Shown: positions 1-10,545 of the stretch, in pieces | Numbering within the stretch: the stretch's first letter is position 1 | Layout: each line of letters begins with the position of its first letter | Assembly: GCF_000485595.1 (NCBI RefSeq) | Contig: NW_014577289.1 | Span: forward strand, 523,716 to 559,096 | Length of the DNA stretch: 35,381 nt | Direction of reading: 5' to 3' | DNA from: Priapulus caudatus | Taxonomy: Eukaryota; Priapulida; Priapulimorpha; Priapulimorphida; Priapulidae | The notes under the pieces: generated by a model | What the model was told of the DNA's origin: nothing | Databases searched by the model: none | The model's input: the letters and a program-made list of their open reading frames with translations, nothing else | Program-made: the position numbers and the translations under genes

Positions 1-49
1 AGGATTCATTGTAAAGTAATCTATTTTTTGTTGTCATAACTCAGAACTC

Positions 50-250
50 CTCTCAGTCCCCTCTGCTTCTCTCTCTCTCATCTCTACTCTCGTCTGTCTC
101 TCTCTCTCCGTCTCTCTCTCTCTCTCTCTCTCTCCCTTATCTCTCTCCTTTCTCTCTCCTTCCTCGCCATCTTTTCTCTCTCTCTCTCTCCTCTTTCTTC
201 TCCCCTTCCATCTCTCTCTCTTCTCGTATTTTCTTCTCTTTTCTTTGTCC
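50..250. repeat. (CT)n polypyrimidine microsatellite
   Basis: About 200 bp almost purely C and T on the + strand, dominated by CT dinucleotides with single-base interruptions. The minus strand is purine-rich and therefore largely stop-free, giving an Arg/Glu-rich spurious frame. Confidence 0.95.
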
Positions 251-480
251 CTCGTCAATTCTAACTCTGTTCCACCATAACCCACGCCACACTATATACG
301 CATCATACACGCTAGCCCATCCCTGCGTGATAATTTGGCGTGTCACCGGAATCAATATCTCTGTACTATAACGCCTCGCTCTAGCCATGGCGCCGCCCGC
401 GATACGCCTCTGCATGCACAGGCACCCCACAGGCTTTCTCTGGGCATCGCGGGCTGAAGTTGCCTGTGTCGTTGCGATAA
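251..480. other. Short unique stretch
   Basis: Moderately GC-rich unique sequence between two microsatellites. No coding, RNA or regulatory signal seen. Confidence 0.6.
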
Positions 481-595
481 GCGTGTTCTGCGTGCGTGCG
501 TGCGTGTTGTGTCTGTGTTGCGTGCGGAATGTGGGCGTGTTCTGCGTTTGTGGTGCGCTCAGGTGGTGTTGTGTGTGTGTGGTGTGTGTGTTGTG

Positions 596-628
<33 letters not shown>

Positions 629-795
629 GTGTCTGCGTGTGTTGCGCTTATGTTGTGTGTGTGTGTGTGTGTGTGGTGTTGTGTGTGGTTGTGTGTGTTG
701 TATGTGTGTGTGTGTATGTATGTGTGTGTGTGTGTGTTGGTGTGTGTGTGTGTGTGCGCGCAACAGGTGTATGTGTGTGTGCGCGCGTGCATGCT
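481..795. repeat. (TG)n microsatellite, interrupted
   Basis: Dominated by TG dinucleotides with TGCG and TTG interruptions; the longest pure run is around 597-623. Cys/Val frames on one strand and His/Thr frames on the other are by-products of the repeat. Confidence 0.95.
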
Positions 796-1424
796 TATAC
801 CTGTCATGCATCGATACCATCCGCTACTTCAATCGTAAACGTGTTACGTATTCAAGTATGCAATCTTACACGTATATACATATATATATACCGATACGCA
901 CACGCGCACAAGTTTACATAGAACGGCGATCACGCGCATGCATCCCGACCCCCAGTTATCTTACCCTATAAATATACACAGTAAACACGTATTGAGAAGC
1001 TTGTGTCCGTTAATGCAAATTTGCGTGCACAACAATGGTCGTTTATCGCTCGGTTACTGTGCCGTGCGATCCCAGCAAAGCGAGCACATTCAGACTATGT
1101 GAGCCGTGTGCGAGAAAAAAAAAAAAACAGCAGGCCGCATTAAATATCCATGCGTCTACCGTTGTATATCTATAATATAATGATTAGATGAGCTCTTGTT
1201 CGGAATTGAAAAACCAATTCGTCAATTATTCAGCGCAAAACAAGCGCATCAGACCCATTTTAAGCACGCATAGACGCACGATTAGGCAGTTAGCGTGAAC
1301 TATGTCATTGGTACTTGCGACGACCATGCGGCATCGGTTGGTCTGGTGGGTCGCGCTACAAAGGCAGCACAGCGCTGTGGCTGAGCATTATGTCGCTGGC
1401 GATTCCAACACCTTTCCTAGCTGT
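796..1424. other. Unique non-coding stretch
   Basis: Apart from an A-run near 1116 and a short TA patch near 881-892 I see no repeat, no plausible exon and no RNA gene. Confidence 0.6.
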
Positions 1425-1769
1425 TCTGTCTGTCTGACTGACTGACTGTTTTTCTGTCTATCTATCCGTCCGTTCGTCTGTCTGTCTGTCCCTGTTGTAT
1501 GTAGTATGTATGTATGGTATTGTGTATGTATGTATTATGTAAGTTATTCGTATGTATGTTATGTATGTATTTATTGTATGTAGTATGTATTGTATGAGTA
1601 TGTATGTATTATTCGTATTGTATGTATGTATGTATGTGATGTATTGTATGTATGTATGTATGTATGTAATCGTAATGTATGTATGTATGCATGTATGTAT
1701 GATGTAGTATGTTATGTATGTATGTATGTTATGTATGGTATGTATGTATTGTATGTATGTATGTATGTA
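1425..1769. repeat. Tetranucleotide arrays (CTGT/CTGA)n then (TATG)n
   Basis: 1425-1496 is built of CTGT and ACTG tetramers. 1497-1769 is a degenerate (TATG)n array with frequent one- to three-base deletions. The TATG array gives Tyr/Val/Cys/Met frames that are repeat artefacts. Confidence 0.93.
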
Positions 1770-1772
1770 AAT

Positions 1773-2394
1773 GCTATGCACGTCTGTATGTTGCTGGCTT
1801 GCTGGCTGTCTGATTCGTCCTGTCTATTCTGTCTATCCTGTATGCCTTGTCGCCTGCATATGAATCACGCCATGCGCATCACACGCGCTACGCCACAACA
1901 AACCTCCACGCCACGGCACACGCAGACACACAGTAAATCTTAGCACTTGATGTACACATATGTGTATCAACTCTGAAGTGCCCAGTGTCCACATAAGTGT
2001 ACGACCCCCAAATTTTCACTCTATGACATGAATATTAAAAATGGTCAGCGTTTTTGCTGATGTACACTAAAAAACGGAATCATTAGCTTAAAGGTTTCAT
2101 AGAATTCGCCTTGACTGGAAATGAGCTGAGGCAATTAAAGGGTGTAAGTCAACAGCCCATTGCAATTGACTGTCTGCGGCCTGTCCCCTCCAGTGCGTTC
2201 GCATGTCAGCATATGACGGGTGGAGTAAGTTATAACCTCCTAGTGACAGTAACGTGAATCATTCAGTCATCATTTATCACGCCATCTGTGATCATTAGCA
2301 GTATAGGTCGCGCAGGATTGCTGTGATAATTCGATACTGGTTTCTGATCACGTTATAGGTGAAAACTGGAAATGCTTACATGTCACGAACAATG
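1773..2394. other. Unique non-coding stretch
   Basis: Ordinary composition. The only local structure noted is a 14-bp palindrome (TACACATATGTGTA) at about 1952-1965. No coding signal recognised. Confidence 0.6.
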
Positions 2395-3041
2395 ACTCAC
2401 GAGGAATGAGACGAGACGAGCCACGAGAGCAGACCGAGAACGCACCGCACAGCGCGCACGCAGCGCAAAGCCAGATACGACGAGAGAGCAAACGAGAGAT
2501 ATGACGAGACCGACGCACGCAGAGCACCCGACACCGAGACTACCCGCAGAGGCGACTCAGCGACGACGAGCAGAGAACCCCACGCACACGCCACGACGCA
2601 GAGACCGAGGAGAGACGAGAGCAGAAGAGAGAGAGAGCAACGAGAACACGGAGAGAGAGAGAGAGATGAGACCCGCAAGATGAGGAGAGACCACCCCCAC
2701 GCACCGCCCCACGACGAGCCAGCACGCCACCCGCAGAAGACCCCCCGACGACGAGCACGCACGCAAGCACGCCACGCACGCACGCACGCCGCACGACGAC
2801 GCACGACCGCAGCAGACAGCTCGCACGACGCACCCCCCCCCCCGAACGAGACGAGAGACCCGAGAGAGCAGACGCACCGCCAAACGAGAGAGACGAGAGA
2901 CCACGAAGCAGACGACGACCCACGAGACGACGACGAGACGACAGAGCACCGACGAGCAGCCCCAGCAGACGCAGCAGCGCAGACCCCCCGCACGCACGCA
3001 CGACGCCCCTCCCCCCCCACCCACCCACGCACCGAGCAGAC
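2395..3041. repeat. T-depleted, CpG-rich low-complexity tract
   Basis: About 640 bp made almost only of A, C and G on the + strand. By my count there are only 10 T in 2401-3040, with T-free runs at 2682-2820 and 2822-3009. It mixes ACG, GAC, GAG, CACG and poly-C/GA motifs but has no fixed period. Every stop codon needs a T on its own strand and an A, so frames stay open on both strands; this explains overlapping frames of 170-210 codons here. It is not a credible gene. Confidence 0.9.
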
Positions 3042-3751
3042 CAGTTACCACATCGCAGTGGTCTCGATACAATACGCACCCATGGTGGGTAATAGTTATA
3101 ATTACTTACACAGCCGCGATAATCCTTTATACAATTCTCATGCAATGCATGCCCCGTCCCCAGCACGCCACTCCACGCCCCCCCGTCCCGCGCTAGAAGT
3201 GTGAACGGGATATATTGATCGTTCTCGAATTCTGTATTCCATGGTTGAGGACTCCGAACTAGATGTGTAACTTATAAGCTTGTGCCCCCTAAACTTAGCG
3301 CGAAACAACATGGCGAAAGTTTTTTTAGCGCGAAAGTATTTATATACGTAATTAGGTTTTTACTGAGAATTAATGAACGCATCGACGAACAAAAACACTG
3401 GGCAGAGAGCGTGCCAATGAGGGTCCATATATATCCACGCATGGCCTTCCTTCGCGATCACTTTGTCCACCACCAGTCTTGAACCCGCCCCGCCGCCCCT
3501 CGAAGCGTGGTGTTTCGAAACGCAAACTGTGTATATACTGTGGCCGGCATTCCCGCTTTCAGCTCGCTGTTCGTCAATAACAGAGCGGCCATTATGAAGA
3601 GCTGATTCGTGTGAGGTGTGGTCGCCAGCCGGCTGATGAGCGCGCAGCCGACGTGTATGCGGTGGCCGGCCAGACCCCGTGTATTGCGGTGCGCTCACTA
3701 CGCTGCCCGCTACTTCACGCGCAACTGTCAACCGGTTATACCGGAATCTTC
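3042..3751. other. Unique stretch without recognised gene
   Basis: Mixed-composition sequence between the T-poor tract and a CT array. Short open frames exist on both strands but overlap, run into the neighbouring CT repeat, and resemble no family I recognise. The N-terminal Hhex exon is not evident here. Confidence 0.55.
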
Positions 3752-3773
3752 TCTTCTCCTCTCTTCTCTCTCT

Positions 3774-3816
<43 letters not shown>

Positions 3817-3898
3817 TCTCTCTTCTCTCTTTCTCTCTCTTTTTTCTCTCCTCCTGCGCTCTCTCCCTCCTCCTCTCTCTCCTCTCTCTCTCTCTGGC
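3752..3898. repeat. (CT)n polypyrimidine microsatellite
   Basis: Nearly pure CT/CTT sequence; gives Leu/Ser frames on + and Arg/Glu frames on -, all artefactual. Confidence 0.95.
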
Positions 3899-4141
3899 CT
3901 TATCACTTTACGTTCCTGGATTGCTCTAGATTGTGCCTTACTCATAGTCCTTCCAGGTCTAAAGAATGAACAATCTAAAGAATTCGGTTGCAGGCGCTAA
4001 CTCGCTCATCATTCTCGGCGCCTCTTCTCCCTCGTACGCAGGAAGGCTCCTCCATCTGCAGTCCACGAAACGTAAGATGCGAACCACGTCCGGAACCGTT
4101 CGCCGGAAGAAGACGGATTCCAGCGTCGAGGGTCTCTCTCT

Positions 4142-4143
<2 letters not shown>

Positions 4144-4187
<44 letters not shown>

Positions 4188-4262
4188 AGGGATACAAATG
4201 ACGACATAGACGCGGGCGAAATATAATACAGAGCCTATATTATATATATATTTATATATATA
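4144..4262. repeat. Two (TA)n arrays flanking a short insert
   Basis: TA arrays at 4144-4186 and 4229-4262 enclose a 42-bp non-TA segment that starts with CAGGGATACAAATGACG at 4187. A similar junction recurs at 4857 (see findings). Confidence 0.85.
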
Positions 4263-4759
4263 CTTATCATATTATTTGATACGATGTAGAACCGACGAGC
4301 CCTAATCAGATGATTCGACTCTCTCGATCGATCTTCGATCTCTGTATGTTATAAGATTAACGCGTGATTCAAGATCATAAGCAATCGCGGAGAAGGAAAC
4401 GAAGCAGCCACTTTGTTGCGAGGTAGTCTTAATCCGTTTTTCGATTTTTTCTATTCTCACGTCCCGAAATTAGCCACACGAATTTCGAGCATTATCGTTG
4501 TGAACACATCGTAGGCTGCATCTATACCATGAAGTGCCGCGCATAAATTTATTTGTTTACGCGGCGTCTCACAGATGCATAGACGTACCTGAAACGTGTA
4601 TGAAATAATAGAAATACATACATACAGGGTTTATAGATAAAGAGAAACATTATGATTATTAAAATTTTAATTAAATTATTATATAATTAATAGTTATATG
4701 AAATAATGAAAGTTTGTCTTCTGACTATATACCTTGCACGTACTATATTTTATTTTAAT
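4263..4759. other. AT-rich unique stretch
   Basis: AT-rich sequence with no open frame of note, no repeat array and no RNA gene seen. Confidence 0.6.
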
Positions 4760-4760
4760 T

Positions 4761-4808
<48 letters not shown>

Positions 4809-4810
4809 AT

Positions 4811-4842
<32 letters not shown>

Positions 4843-4948
4843 GTTATATTATATATCAGGGGTATAATTAATGACAATTAGTCATTATAATGTAACTAAT
4901 GCTTAATTAAATTTACATTTAACTCGTGATATATATATATATATATAC
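4760..4948. repeat. (CT)n-(TA)n compound microsatellite with 72-bp TA-bounded insert
   Basis: CT array 4760-4805 passes into TA 4806-4856. A 72-bp insert (4857-4928) follows, beginning CAGGGGTATAATTAATGAC and ending ACTCGTG, then (TA)n again at 4929-4948. The insert contains a perfect 7-bp inverted repeat, TAATGAC / GTCATTA (4869-4875 and 4881-4887). It may be a remnant of a small TA-targeting element. Confidence 0.75.
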
Positions 4949-5239
4949 ATAATGCACAGCTCTTATATTTCATATTTAACTTTAATAATTTAGTAATATC
5001 CCGAAGGAATAATATGCTCCACATATTGACTATTAATGATCATATATGATTATCTGCATCTCTGGACTGCTATCCCGAACAACGCTCTAATACTAAATTC
5101 TATAGCTTCGGCTATTTACTTTGGCCAGACTGCTTGCAGACTATGAGTGTTCTGAAAATACCATAAGTGAGTGCAGTAAAGCTAGCCCAACGGAACTATA
5201 ACCTAACACGTACGACCCCTTGTATTTGTTTCCGGACAG
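4949..5239 (+). other. hhex: Presumed end of Hhex intron 1
   Basis: AT-rich sequence leading into the pyrimidine-rich acceptor tttgtttccggacag at 5225-5239. No upstream coding exon is recognised in it. Confidence 0.6.
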
Positions 5240-5424
5240 TTGGAGCGAAGCCGATCCTGTGGAGTCCCTTCTTCCAGCGACCGCTGCACAAGCGTAAGGG
5301 CGGACAGGTGAGATTCTCTAACGACCAGACCCTGGAGCTGGAGAAGAAATTCGAAGCGCAGAAGTACCTCTCTCCGCCCGAACGCAAGCGTCTCGCCAAG
5401 TTGCTGCAGCTAACAGAACGCCAG
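5240..5424 (+). CDS. hhex: Hhex homeobox protein, internal exon (pre-homeodomain motif and homeodomain residues 1-44)
   Basis: Homeodomain transcription factor of the Hhex/PRH family, a nuclear DNA-binding protein that mostly represses transcription. The exon encodes a [19 protein letters not shown] segment, matching the vertebrate Hhex signature just before the homeodomain, then homeodomain residues R1 (5293) to Q44 (5424), including [16 protein letters not shown] and [16 protein letters not shown]. The acceptor is tttgtttccggacag ending at 5239 and the donor is CAG/gtatac at 5425. The exon starts in phase 1 (two bases complete a codon begun in the preceding exon) and ends in phase 0. The break between residues 44 and 45 is a well-known homeobox intron position. 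The basic HKRKGG stretch probably serves as nuclear localisation signal and N-terminal arm. The upstream exon is not visible, so the gene is 5'-partial. Family identity is very secure. Confidence 0.96.
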
Positions 5425-5580
5425 GTATACGTGATCCCGGGTATGCGTGCATGTGTGCAGGGCTCAAATCAACTGTAAGATACTCGTACTTACAACATAA
5501 TTGCCATTATCATCATCGTCGTCGTCATCGTCATCATTGTCGTCGTTGTCACTATCACTATCATCGTCATCGTCCTCATT

Positions 5581-5622
<42 letters not shown>

Positions 5623-5631
5623 GTCCTCATT

Positions 5632-5668
<37 letters not shown>

Positions 5669-7564
5669 ACAACAACAACAACATCACCATCATGTTAATA
5701 CATCGTCACTAACCAGTGACCACTAACCCCAATCGCTCACCTAAATTCTAACTTCGCCATGGGTAGAAAAATGTGCAAAGGAGGTTTGACCTGTGTATGT
5801 GAAATTAAGTGCAGTCCCGACGACAAGACCTTTTGGGGTTTTCCCACTCAGTGTATGTTCGACTAGTTATATATATATACGACGCTATATATGACCTAAC
5901 ATGGACTCATGTTAGCGAAATCAAGAGCTACTTGGTTTCAAATATACCGGGTAACATAACAAAGCATCTGATAGACTATGATAGCTAAGTGATTCGATCA
6001 TAGAATTACGCTAGACAAGCAAGGTGAACCCGTAAACAATTTGCACCAATCACAGGCGGCGGTGAGTGACATTTTCCGATGCATTTGATCGCTCTTACAA
6101 ATCGTCTGTCCGCCGCTAATGCTTACACGTGCAGTTAGTTTAGTATCGCTACCTTTGTATCGGGATTGACTGAACTGCTGTGAGTAATCACGGTACCAAT
6201 CATCCTCTTCCCCAGCATAATACACGAACAGAAAATTTCATTATCTATTAGGGCATTGTAGTTGGGACGACGGCGACGACGACGATGGTGATGATGAAGG
6301 TAATGATGATGATGGCGATGGACGACAGCTTCAGTAGGGTGCGCCGAGGCGTGCAGACGAACAAGCGCATACAAATCTAGTTACTCCCGTACTACATTAG
6401 GCCATCTGGCCATACAGAAAACAAACGCAAAAGCAGCGCAATTTTTGCAGGTGTTTAATAACGTCGCTGCGAGAGATCCAGCGAAGAGAGTTTTGTGTGT
6501 GTGTGTGTGTGTGTTTCTGGCTAACAATTTCCTGTGATTAAGTTGTTACTTCTTGACTATGCCAGGCTCCATCAGGCCATCGGTGTGTTTGTCGCATTTC
6601 ACTGCGTAGGGAAGGACCGACCGTCCTACACCATCAACAAACACTGTTGTTTGACGGACACACGCCACAACAGCGGAATACCTCGCCCCTCGATCCTTCC
6701 TTCGTTCCGTATACTTCGCGTAAAACTAGTCTGCTTTTGTAAGTCTTTGGAGAATCATTCCGGGCAGTCGCTGAATGTCTGCCCGGCTCCGACACAGAAA
6801 CCTAGAGTCGGCCTAGTGGATCTATTCGATCTCTTCTGATTTTGTCAGTGGCTGTCATAGACTGATACCAAAGGTACCTGACTGCCGTCAACTTAATTCT
6901 TAACGACTTGCGGGGCCAGTCTATAGGCAGCCGTCGCACTACGACATAAGACCCATCGATGGTCTCTCCTCCCTTCAAACGCAGAATGTGACAGTCCGAA
7001 ATTACTAGGGAGCTAAATTGCCGAGGATTGGCAATGGTTTTACATCGGGAATAAGCCAAACTAGCGGCGAAAATTCGCCTAAATTTATTATTTCCTGTCA
7101 GCCGCCGTATTTAGGCGCATGCGTAGGCGAAGCGGGCATAGCACGGAAAATTGTGTCTTTTGTAGTTTTGTACTTTGTATACGCCTGCCTGCCCATCCGC
7201 TGTCCGATAATGCTGAACATTCAGAAAATCTAAATTCAATATAATTTTCCAATTGACTGCTTCGTATTCGCTTATCGGATGTTATATATGCTCATCGTAC
7301 GAGTACAGCTGATGGCACTATCGCGTAACATGTGTCGAAATAAAAAAAAAAAATGTGTATGACTCTGTATTTGAATAGTCTTATGTGGTTCACAGCAATA
7401 ATTTGTCTGTGTACGTATAAGGTTCTGTCTACATTTTAAATTTAAAAAAATCTGTGGGAATGTAAAATACAATTGCTTAGATATTGTCTAGACTCTAGAA
7501 CATCTGATGTTAATCTGTGCATGTAAAACCATTTTCTATACTCCCGCTCTATCTTTGCTTCCAG
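5425..7564 (+). other. hhex: Hhex intron between homeodomain codons 44 and 45 (2.1 kb)
   Basis: A phase-0 GT-AG intron of 2,140 bp. It opens with a (CAT)n tract (5508-5692), then mostly unique sequence with a short GAT-rich patch (6278-6325) and a short TG run (6493-6515). Several open frames of 60-100 codons occur on both strands but overlap each other and show no recognisable domain or splice support, so I treat them as chance. No RNA gene was seen. Confidence 0.9.
5508..5692. repeat. (CAT)n / (CGT CAT)n trinucleotide array in the Hhex intron
   Basis: An array of CAT with CGT and CAC variants, then pure CAT at 5578-5620 and 5631-5665, then CAA units to about 5682. It begins 84 bp after the exon donor. 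Poly-His, poly-Ser and poly-Met frames result from the repeat. Confidence 0.95.
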
Positions 7565-7615
7565 GTTAAGACATGGTTCCAAAACAGACGAGCAAAATGG
7601 CGTCGCTTGAAACAG
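7565..7615 (+). CDS. hhex: Hhex homeobox protein, 51-bp exon (recognition helix)
   Basis: This small exon encodes exactly 17 codons, VKTWFQNRRAKWRRLKQ, homeodomain residues 45-60 plus one. It forms recognition helix 3 with the invariant W48, F49, N51 and R53; residue 50 is Gln, the usual specificity residue for TAAT-type sites. It is bounded by tttgcttccag before 7565 and CAG/gtgggt after 7615, both good splice sites, and both flanking introns are phase 0. Joined to the previous exon it completes a 60-residue homeodomain without a gap. It is too short to be found as an isolated open frame. Vertebrate HHEX has, as I recall, a matching short exon here, which supports orthology. Confidence 0.96.
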
Positions 7616-8222
7616 GTGGGTGTTATTTACTACATAATAATTATTATTCAAATCTTTATAATACTATTTGGTGTATAAAACGTATCAAATAAATGACGGC
7701 TTTTCAGAAAAACCAACCGAAATATCTATTCACATAGCGCAACGCAGATTTACAACCCAAGCTTTCGTATTGTACAGGAGTGCACATTGATACTTATAGG
7801 CCTATTAATAGTCTAATAATACCAAAGTAAACATGTTGCTAGATCACACAGAGAACGTACGTTAGTGTTATCTGCGTATTAATTCTTGGTACAATTATTG
7901 GCGTGGTACCTGAATGTATAGTTTTATATAGCGTGCCTCCAGATGTACTACATAGCGTATAAATTGTTAGGGATTGGTATCTAATCGGTATGTGTCTGAT
8001 ACCTGATAACGCAATATACATTTGATCGCCGGTTATACCGATATCCTGGCAGGCAGGAAATATATCCTGAAGGAGCTAGTGCGGTTATCAGAAATTTCAT
8101 AATCAACAAATATTTGACCATGAAACGGTTGGTAGTACATTTGTACCTAATCAGCACTTGAGAGCTAGCATAACAGCTGATATTACTAGTCGCAATATAA
8201 CTACATCGTCATAAAATCGGCT

Positions 8223-8280
8223 ACCGTAACATAGAGATTCTATTATATATAGTGGATGATAGGATCTCTATGACCGTAAC
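8223..8280. repeat. Short hairpin between 8-bp direct repeats
   Basis: Arms 8230-8243 and 8259-8272 (CATAGAGATTCTAT against the complement of ATAGGATCTCTATG, one mismatch) form a hairpin. ACCGTAAC occurs directly on both sides (8223-8230 and 8273-8280). This resembles a very short inverted-repeat insertion with an 8-bp target duplication, but it is small enough to be chance. Confidence 0.4.
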
Positions 8281-9959
8281 CGATGATTTGAAAATTCAGA
8301 AAAGGCGGGAAAATTTACCGCGAGTAGCAAAAATTCAAAAAATTCATAGCCGTGCTACACTAGCTGACACGTTCAAACTAAATATCATCATGACCAAACC
8401 ATGACAGTCATGAGCAAGTAACCTCCCCGTCAACGTATAAGAAATATACGTTTTATCGTGAATTTCATTATAGCAGTCTTCGTCTATTCTGACCGCCTCT
8501 TCTGACGGCGGGTTTCACCAATTGGCCATTACCGGCACATGTCTTCTAGGCCCACCCGTTTCCCAATAAATCACATATGTGTCACTTCACTGACAGGGCT
8601 ATTAAGGATGCTCATTTGGCCAGAATACAGAGGGTGCAGTGCGAGTCGTGTTGATAGAGTCCCTTTATGTGTACAGGGATTGTGCGTGTTGATACACCCT
8701 TGGGTTACACACATGCCCCCAATAAGAAAGGAAATACGGTTAATTTCGGCAGAATTAAAATCTGCTTTTAATTATCGCCAGCGTCCATAATTTATATTGA
8801 AAGACTACCCGGGCGCAAGGTCGAGACTGCAATACTGGTTCTAGCGAGTTTTGCTCTCTTGTTGAGTAGCGTAATATTGGTATAGGCGCGCGCACACACA
8901 CGCACGCTCGCACACACCCTTATAAGCGCGAGATTAGACTTACGTCACAAATAATTATCTTGAGAATTTTGCAACGTGCGGTAACATAAAAAGGCGATAT
9001 CGGATAATCAGATATAATCTACGATGACGTTGAATGCGTGTGAAAGCAGCGCAGTAATTGTCATCTAGCACCCGCGCTACGAACCAGCCATACTGAGCGT
9101 GACGTCACGCCTGCGATACTCGTAACACATTTAGCAAAGTGATCGGGACAAGAACTAGGCAGAGAAAAATATCCAGATACGAATGCGCCAATTTGAAATA
9201 CATAAATTACTCCGTCATCTGCTAAATGTCGCTTTAAATTTGTTTCTTCAACGTAAAACACGTAAATTTTATTATTATCATCACACGTGCGTCAAGGAAT
9301 GTGTAGCCTATCCATAATTTCGCCAGTCTCATATATATATATATATCATAACAATAACAGCGCGCATTCTTTGCGTTCGCGTCTCACGAAGCAAATATCC
9401 ATTTTTCCGTCTGCGGCTCAACAGCCTATCTCGGTAGAGAAAATATTTAACTTTAACCTCGTCAACTTCGCAGCGTGCATCACGCGTATCCATTACTCGT
9501 TTACGTCTTCGCTATCGCCAACGTCAACATCGCTGGCCGCTAAATGGCGTTTCTCTGTTTGCAAGCGCCCGCTGTCGGCTCTCTCTCATCTCAGTCAATA
9601 CATATTGTTTCCATCGCGGCTGCTTGTTTACCCGCGTTCAGTCCTACACATGTGCGCGCCAAATCCGATCAAACGATTCCCATTTTTTAGCAATTATCAC
9701 AACTCGCTGAATCAACAAATGTTTCTGGACGCTGTATGGCGGATTTCTATGTAGCAGCAACGGCTAGTGAAGGAACCGCACAGAGACCTAAAAATCCTGA
9801 CTATAGTCTTGAACGCCGTGAACAAATAAGCTCGTGCGCCGGAGCAGTAATAGACTACGGGCCCTTTAGTCGACCTTTATTCCTAACAAACGAATAAACG
9901 CCCATATCCACGAGTATTCACTCAGATATACGCACTTAGATGTACGCACGAGTGCCCTG

Positions 9960-10003
9960 CACATACACGCACACGCACGCACGCACGCTCGCACGCACGC
10001 ATG
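9960..10003. repeat. (CACG)n short array
   Basis: CACACG and CACG units with a few substitutions inside Hhex intron 3. Confidence 0.8.
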
Positions 10004-10219
10004 CACAGTGCAGCGCTTCTGCATAAGCCGGATGAAAATCAGCTTGAACTTTATATGCCAGTAGTGGCAGCCCGCAGATCACCGCGAGACAGGCGTATGC
10101 CAGCGTAGGCGCGGAAATTACACGAAAATACCTCTAGTTATCGGAGCAAAGCTTCTTAAATGGCACCTTTCCGGCGAGACGCGGCTCCAAGAAAAGTGCC
10201 CGGATTGAGCAGTCTGTAA

Positions 10220-10460
10220 AGAGCGCTTTCCGCGCTCTCTCTCTCTCTCACTCCCGCGCCAGCGCCTGCTCCTACTGCTGACGTGCATGTCAGCCCGACG
10301 TGCCGGCAGCACCCCGCGCTAATCTCTCGCCTGCCTAATCCCTATTGGCGCTGCTGGTATTAGCAGCTGCCGGCGTATAGTCCTCATCCAATTAACCAAA
10401 GACAAATAGTCGGTGATTTGTCTGGCGGCGTCAGCTGCTAGCCGTTACGTCTGCGAACTC
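10220..10460. promoter_or_regulatory. Possible intronic cis-regulatory block
   Basis: GC-rich intronic DNA with a CCTAATCCC site (10334-10342, Otx/bicoid-type core), an inverted CCAAT (ATTGG near 10344), a CCAATTAACC homeodomain-type site (about 10388-10397), and two CAGCTG E-boxes (about 10365 and 10431). Each motif is short, so the cluster is only suggestive. Confidence 0.2.
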
Positions 10461-10545
10461 GCAGCGCGCTCTCTAATGATGTAAGCCACTCTGCGTTTGC
10501 CGGCCAAGTATCTCTGATCTGCCACGCGCGCTGGTATCGCCGCGG

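Noticed and set aside
2397-3204. Overlapping frames of 170-211 codons on both strands
   Set aside because: The + strand is nearly T-free, which removes stop codons in every frame; composition alone explains them.
3283-3290. GCCCCCTA as a CTCF core
   Set aside because: Flanking positions disagree (about 10 of 15 matching), weaker than expected for a functional site.
5835-5844. GGGGTTTTCC, a perfect NF-kappaB-type site in the Hhex intron
   Set aside because: A single short degenerate motif is expected by chance in a window of this size; nothing else supports it.
9287-9754. 155-codon frame in Hhex intron 3
   Set aside because: Includes a translated (TA)n run, lacks any recognisable domain, and has no splice context.
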